A stretch of 64,000 nt of DNA, from assembly GCA_013400155.1 (NCBI GenBank), contig VXBM01001551.1:29040-93039 (forward strand), read 5' to 3'. The position numbers were made by a program, and so were the translations under genes. The DNA is from Helopsaltes ochotensis (taxonomy: Eukaryota > Chordata > Aves > Passeriformes > Locustellidae). The notes under the pieces are model-generated. The model saw only the letters and a list, made by a program, of their open reading frames with translations, ran no database searches and was not told where the DNA came from. Within the stretch, counting starts at the first letter, position 1. Every line of letters begins with the position of its first letter. Shown one piece after another: positions 58,216-64,000 of this stretch.

Positions 58216-60936
58216 ACCAGCGTGGGGTTCTGCTCTGCAGCTTTACCTTCTAGAAAGGATTTTATATCCTTTTGGTTTTGTTTTGCTTTTTTTTTCTGAA
58301 ACCCAAGCATTCCCATGCTCCTCAGTGGAAAAAAGGGAGGCTTTTGACAAGGAACACACTTGGAACTAAATTCCCAGCAGTGCTGCGGTGGTGTCAGACA
58401 ATCTGGGAGCAGTTGCTGTGTGCTCCTACCTGCAAAGCTCTCCTCTTTACTGCCAAGTGCTGCCATCAGGAAAGAAAATTCCCCCAAAAAATCAGCCACG
58501 AGCTGAGCCCGTGCTTCCCACCCTGATGGCCCAGCTAAAGGAATTCCAATGGATAGCCAGCTCCCCGGGCAGATCTCTGCAAAGCCCTCATGGGGTTTAA
58601 TGAAAAGGAGAATATTTGGGGTTAATCCCGTTTTCCACCACACAACCGACCAGAAAGAGCAAGAGGAATGTTAGGAGGACACAGTGGGAATAATCCAACA
58701 CGCTCCCACAGATCCCAGGCTGCTCAAAATCAATCCCAGGCACCTCAGGAGCAGAGGAAAATGATTCCTGGGCAAATGAAGGAGGAGAAGGCGTCTTTGA
58801 AAGCCGGAGCACTGAGGGCGGCTGTTCAGCAGCAGAATGGAGAGAGGGGAGGAAAAAAAATCATCATTAAGAACCCAATCATGTTTTAGCTCTCAGCAAA
58901 AATTCCGACTTCCAATTAATTCCTACACATTTGAGCAAAGGGGAAAAAAGAACAAGTGATACTGTGGCTTACACGAGATTGCACCTCTCACGCAGAGAGG
59001 CAAATCCAGGGTTTCCTGGAGTGTTTGTGCCGCTGGCAAATGATTTCTTGGGAAAGGCAACCTTCCCCTAATCCCCATCAAAGAGAGCTCGGAACAACGC
59101 AGGGAGAAGGAGCCCAAAAGAGAGATTTTGATTTGTGCTTCTTGCTGTGTTCTGGTGAGAAATGACGGGATTGGGATAACGTGGCACATCCACGGGTTCC
59201 AGGCATTTCTGGATTCATCATTTATTATCTGTTGTTTTTAACAAGGGGAGATGCCAAACCCCTTGAGATGCCAGAGAGCACCTTCCTTTGCTATCACACA
59301 GCAACTCCACTTCTGAGAATATTCCCATTTATCGGCAGATATTCCCCACATGGCCCAGCTAAAAGGTATCCTGGGAATATTGATTGCCATGAAAACCCAG
59401 GAAAACTCAAGTTTTAGAAGCTGTTATTTACACAAGTGGAATGAAAACTGTTTTCTGTCATGGTCACGTGCAGCAATTGCTCCCAAACAGTTTGGAACAA
59501 ACAAATAATCTCCTTTTTCTCCTGGAAAAGCTGGCTATTCACACTGTCAACGCTGATGTGCAGATTGGAGTTTTCGCTTCCCTCGGAAACTTTTGTGTGA
59601 AATTCTAAAATATAAAAGCAAAAGCTCTCCCAACCCTGTTATTTCCTGTCAGATTCCACCTCCCCAGCTTTTCCCTACACGCCCCACTCCGTCCATGCAT
59701 TCCCATCCTTCAATTCCCACCACCGAGGGTCCTGAAAAAAATTACACTTTAATGAATGCTGCCAACAAATAAACAAGGAAAAAAAAAATATTTACAGGAA
59801 AACCTGAGAAAGGGGTGAACTCCTCCTCCTGAGACATATTCCTGCCATTATCCATTTAATTCCAAGTGAAGAGCTATCCAAAACACAGCCCAAATCCCTG
59901 AAATTTGTAGAATACATAGAATTAAACCCCAAAAAATCCCCTGTGTGTTGCCAGCTCACCAACAACTTCATTTTGTTTAATCAACCCAAAAGCTTCTTGC
60001 AATGACTTTCACCTGAAAAATGCTTCTGTGTTTTCTTTCCTTCTGCCTCCATCCCTTCCACAGCCCCTGGAATATCTCATTAAAAATGGAAAGCTGACCT
60101 CCAAAATTAGGATTTTTCCCCCAGGACAGTTTTCCCCATTTTTTTCCCCTCTTTTAAAGCAGTGTGGGGAGAAACAAATGTTATTAAATGAAAAAAAAAA
60201 TCTCCAGGAAAATGACTTGCAGATCCGAAGATCAAAGTGAAAGCTCTGCATTTGCCGTCAGGAAAATAAATTAGAAGCTTTTATTTCAGCAATAAGAGCT
60301 GCTTTTCAAGGAAAAGCATTTTAATTTGATGATTTTGATTCCTATTTAATAGAAAATTAGAATTCTACCCTGAAAGTTTGAGCTTCGCTTTTCCATATCA
60401 GCTATTACTGAAAGAAAGGGAATCAAAAAGGAAAATCCAATTTTTGCTGCACTTTCCCTTCCCTAAACTGAGAATTCCAGCAACAAAAATCATGACAATA
60501 TTTTAAATTCTGGACTCTTCCTGTCCCAAAAATCATTCAAACAAGTGTATATCCCAAATATAATTTTCCACAGAAAATGTCATTAATTGTTCTCGATTAT
60601 TTAATAAATCCAAGGCTGGTGGTCTTGAAACAAATGCTCAAAAACCAGGAAAACTTCCCATCTGCGTCTAATAAGTCTCACAGGGACAAAAAAAAAAAAA
60701 TCAGGATTTTTAGAGTCTCCAAATGTGTCCCAAGAAGGCAATTCCACCTCACCACACCTGGGGTTTGGTCGGAAAAGGAGAGGAAGAGTAAAGATCTCCA
60801 AGGAAAGGCACTTCAAGCTCAGCCAGAAATAAAACTCCCAACCCCCCCAGTGCAACAGGAAGGGAAATTCGGGAAGTTCCTACTCAGTAACTTCAGTGAG
60901 AGCTTGGAAAACAAGACTGGACCTAAACCCTGGACT
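58216..60936. other. Unique AT-rich intronic sequence, 2.7 kb
   Basis: No gene or known repeat recognised. Short A runs occur (for example near 59779 and 60190). Confidence 0.55.
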
Positions 60937-61182
60937 GATGGAATGGTTTGGGTTGGAAGAGACCTTGGAGATCATCCAGTGCCAGGGCAGGGGCACCTCC
61001 CACTGTCCCAGGCTGCTCCATCCTGGCCTTGGGCACTGCCAGGGATCCAGGGGCAGCCTGGAACTCTGGGAATTCCATCCCAGGGCTCTCCACCCTCTCA
61101 GAGGGAAGAATTCCTTCCCAAGATCCCATCCATCCCTGCCCTCTTCCAGCTTGCCCTGTCCCTCCAGGCCCTGCCCACATTA
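60937..61182 (-). mobile_element. CR1 LINE 3' fragment
   Basis: Starts gatggaatggtttgggttgg, then gagatcatccagtgccaggg, actgccagggatccaggggc and ttccttcccaagatcccatc. It contains small internal deletions relative to type A. Confidence 0.9.
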
Positions 61183-62667
61183 TACCGAGCCCTGTTAAAA
61201 ACAAATTTTATAATTTGTAAAGTAACTGGCTGTACTTTGGGGGCCTGACTTTGGGATGGAAACCCCAAAAGGATGGAAAAGCCCCAGGTGGGAAGAACAA
61301 GGCTGTTCCCAAATCCTCCTCAGGGCTTGCCCAGAACCTCCACCTCCTCCAAGGAATGCTGCTGACAAATCCCAAATTCCGAAACCCGCTTTCCATTCCA
61401 GCTGGAACAAGGGCACAGAAGTTATTAGGACAGAAATATTCCAGAAGGAAAATGTTCCCTGGGAGAACATGTAGGAATTCTGGGGAGAGCATCTCAGCTC
61501 TGAACTGTCAGCTCCAGCCTTTCCAGGGCTTTTCCTGCCTCTGGCCACAGGTGGGATCAGCTTCCTTCCCGCAGGATTTAGGAAATATTCCCGGCCTTCT
61601 GACTGCTGCTGTTTCATCCAACTCATGGAAAAGAGGGATATTCTCAAATTCCTCAGCTTCCCCATAACTATAATTATCCAGTTCAAAGCGAGGTGGGTAT
61701 TGGTGTGGTTTTTCCAATTTAACTCTGAAAAAAAATTTTAATATCTTTCCTTAAACATTAATTGAATTAAAAACACGAGTTACCACGGATGTCTCCTCTA
61801 TATGGAACACACATTCCACAGAATTTATTGCCTCATTCCACGGGAATTCAGAACCTACAACAAACTGAAAGCTGTGATTGTGTTTCCCTTCACATTTTTG
61901 TACAGTTCTGGCACAGAGCTTGCAAGTATAAAATGTATTTATTTCAATTTAAAAAACGGAAAATGAAGTGGAAAACTTGCCAGGACTTTCCTATAGATAT
62001 TTAAAGATCCTACAGAAATCTCTGTTACTTTTCTGTTTATTATTTATAGACACAGGGAATTTTTGATCCTGCAACAATAAATGTATTGTGGCTCTTGCTC
62101 AGACGGAGTTCTGGCCTTTCCTTGGGTCTCTGAGTGTAGACAAAGAAATTCACTCTCAAAAAAAACCCAAAAAAACCCCACCCCGGTGCTGCTCTCATTT
62201 GCAGGAAAACAGAGAAGATGACAAAGGTTTGGCTACCTCAGGTTTTCAAGAAAAGAGATGAAAAGAGAAAAAAAAAAATCTTTGCAGTCACACTTCAGGA
62301 AATCAGCCTTGGGAAATGAAAGGATTTCGGGGTTGTTTTTCTCCACATTCCACAGCGCCTCCAACAAAAGCTGAGGTGGAAACAAGAGCATGAGCCACTT
62401 CTCTCCAAAGAACAAAAAATGCCACTGTATTTCCATCTCCAAATCATTATGCCAAGTGTATTTTGCTTTGTCAAAAGGATCAAACAACTCCCTGGCTGAA
62501 TAAATGGAAAAATAACGACAATAATTCCAAATTACAGTGGCCTTTCCTGGGCATATTGTGGGAGAAGATATGGATTTACACAAACCTGTAGTTAAAATAT
62601 TCCTCCAAGAGCTTCTTGCTGCTGATTCAACTCATTAATAAATTATTTTTATTTATCAGGCACACAT
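61183..62667. other. Unique AT-rich intronic sequence
   Basis: No gene or known repeat recognised. Confidence 0.55.
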
Positions 62668-62710
62668 TGGACTCTGGAAGGTCTTTTCCAGCCTCAGGAA
62701 TTCTGTGATT
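62668..62710 (+). mobile_element. CR1 3' terminus, about 43 bp
   Basis: tggactctggaaggtctttt, then ccagcctcaggaattctgtg and att: the last bases of a CR1 in sense orientation, including an attctgtg octamer. Confidence 0.75.
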
Positions 62711-63510
62711 TTGCTTGGAAAACATCAATTTTAGGCATGTGAAAAAAGCAACACCCAAAAATCAGGAAGCAGTGATAAAAATGGGAATAATTCCTTAGAT
62801 TTCTGTGGAGAACTGCCCCCACCTCACACCCCTCCAGCAGATCCTCCATGGCCAGCACAAAAGCCAGGATCGCTCCAGGATTTTCTTCAATCTTCCAAAA
62901 GGTGAGGGCAGAGCCACACAAACCTTTTTAGAGGCCAAAAATACTGAATTCCCCTCACGCTCCTCTCCGGCTTTATTTCCCTCACCTTCACACACCAGCT
63001 AAGGATGCAATCTTCCTCTCTGAAAATATTGAAAAATAAAAGCAAAGCAGCAGAGCTGCAAAAAGGGGTTTTTTTTTCCCCCTGGATCTAAGCAATGAGG
63101 AAGAGTGATGGGACAAGAGACTCTTCGTGCTCTTGCCCACATGCTCGGGACTACTTGAAAAATGAGGGGAGCTCCAGGAAAAATTGGGATTTTTTTCTTG
63201 TAGAAATTGCGCTTTTTGCAACAGAAATCAGAAATTCAGCCCTTTTCTAGCTTGTTTTCTGCTGGAAAACAGAAAACAGATGCACCCCCTCGATGTAACC
63301 AGAGGATGGAGAGGGACAGGAGGGGACAACCCCGGACATTTGGGTCACCAATGATATTCCAAATGTTATGGGAAGGGGAGAGCTCCTGAAAAGAAGACAC
63401 AAACAGAGAAGATCCAGCCAGGAGGACAGACCTGGTCCTAAGGAATGGACTGTGAGATCCTATCAAGTGAAGGCGGTCTCCATCTCACCTCACACATCCA
63501 GAAAAACGCA
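62711..63510. other. Unique intronic sequence
   Basis: No gene or known repeat recognised. Confidence 0.55.
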
Positions 63511-63920
63511 AAATCACGGAATGGTTCGGCTGGGAGGGACATTTAAAGCCCATCCAGTCTCCACCCCTGACACCTCCCACTGTCCCAGGCTGCTCCAAGC
63601 CCCAGAGTCCAGCCTGGCCTTGGGCACTGCCAGGGATCCAGGGGCAGCCACAGCTGCTCTGGGCACCCTGTGCCAGGGCCTGCCCACCCTGCCAGGGAAC
63701 AATTCCTGCCCAATCTCCCATCCAGCCCTGCCCCCTGGCACTGGGAAGCCATTCCCTGGGTCCTGTCCCTCCATCCCTTGTCCCAAGTTCCTCTCCAGCT
63801 CTCCTGGAGCCCCTTCAGGCCCTGGAAGGCCACACTGAGGTCACCCCAGAGCTTCTCCTCTCCAGGCTGGACAATCCCAGCTGTCCCAGCCTTTCCTCCC
63901 AGCAGAGCTGCTCCATCCCA
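63511..63920 (-). mobile_element. CR1 LINE 3' fragment (type A), about 410 bp
   Basis: Starts with the reverse terminus aaatcacggaatggttcggc, has a short deletion before ctgacacctcccactgtccc, then all type A blocks to ccagcagagctgctccatcc. Together with 7250-7730 and 32584-32992 it defines the type A block order. Confidence 0.93.
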
Positions 63921-64000
63921 TTTTTCTCGCTGTGCCTTTTTGCTGACGAAAACAAAACAGTGACATGAAAACTCCTTAGAAAACAATTTGAGGGGGATCA

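Larger units (their letters stand above)
20272..64000 (-). other. PRKG1: PRKG1 intron 5' of the exon (runs past the window's right edge)
   Basis: Assigned as intron because it lies upstream of the acceptor at 20272 on the gene's strand. The preceding PKG I segment (the start of the first cyclic-nucleotide-binding domain, before the Asp-Gly-Lys-Val of this exon) was not recognised up to 64000. The intron is thus at least 43.7 kb. It holds three solo LTRs, about 25 CR1 pieces, a minisatellite, a microsatellite, tandem duplications and an assembly gap. Confidence 0.85.

Noticed and set aside
1..64000. Other PRKG1 exons (the segment starting TLVNVKLW, and the start of the first cyclic-nucleotide-binding domain)
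   Set aside because: Searched by eye on the minus strand without success. A translated alignment would be decisive, but the long introns of this gene make their absence unsurprising.

Overview
This looks like vertebrate, almost certainly avian, nuclear DNA. The sequence is dominated by truncated 3' ends of CR1 (chicken repeat 1) LINEs on both strands. It also holds three solo endogenous-retrovirus LTRs, simple repeats, long poly(A) tracts and a 600-base assembly gap. Nothing resembles a bacterial gene layout, and almost every long open frame is a translation of a repeat or a chance frame. The species cannot be fixed from the sequence; a songbird-like bird is a guess based on the many near-identical copies of one CR1 type.

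Only one coding segment can be supported. It is a 114-bp exon on the minus strand (20158-20271) of PRKG1, the gene for cGMP-dependent protein kinase I. It encodes the end of the first cyclic-nucleotide-binding domain, including the whole phosphate-binding cassette FGELAILYNCTRTA, and has good splice sites on both sides. I therefore read the whole window as the inside of PRKG1: 20272-64000 is intron 5' of this exon in the gene's direction, and 1-20157 is intron 3' of it. The neighbouring exons were not found by eye.

Layout. Positions 1-20157: downstream intron with about 13 CR1 pieces, among them a mosaic element at 2782-3420. Positions 20158-20271: the exon, with an antisense CR1 starting 112 bp upstream of its acceptor. 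Positions 20504-26061: mostly unique intron, with a cluster of homeodomain-like palindromes near 23033-23141 that may be a conserved enhancer. Positions 26068-26612: a solo LTR with a perfect 6-bp target-site duplication, followed by an 80-base poly(A). Positions 29035-29696 and 37591-38237: two related solo LTRs in the same orientation. Positions 31226-36962: dense CR1 and an (ATCC)n microsatellite. Positions 39171-39333: an 87-bp tandem duplication. Positions 40032-50332: more CR1, the gap at 48045-48644, and a GC-rich CR1 piece that is an inverted, apparently identical copy of one at 34132-34442. Positions 51370-51609: a 12-unit, 20-bp minisatellite. Positions 57370-58215: a tandem duplication of about 424 bp. 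The rest is unique intron.

I found no evidence of a new molecular system such as a defence cassette or gene cluster. The points worth checking concern repeat mechanism (chimeric CR1, identical inverted copies, clean LTR insertion) and possible cis-regulation in PRKG1 introns. CR1 and LTR boundaries were read by eye and may be off by several bases.
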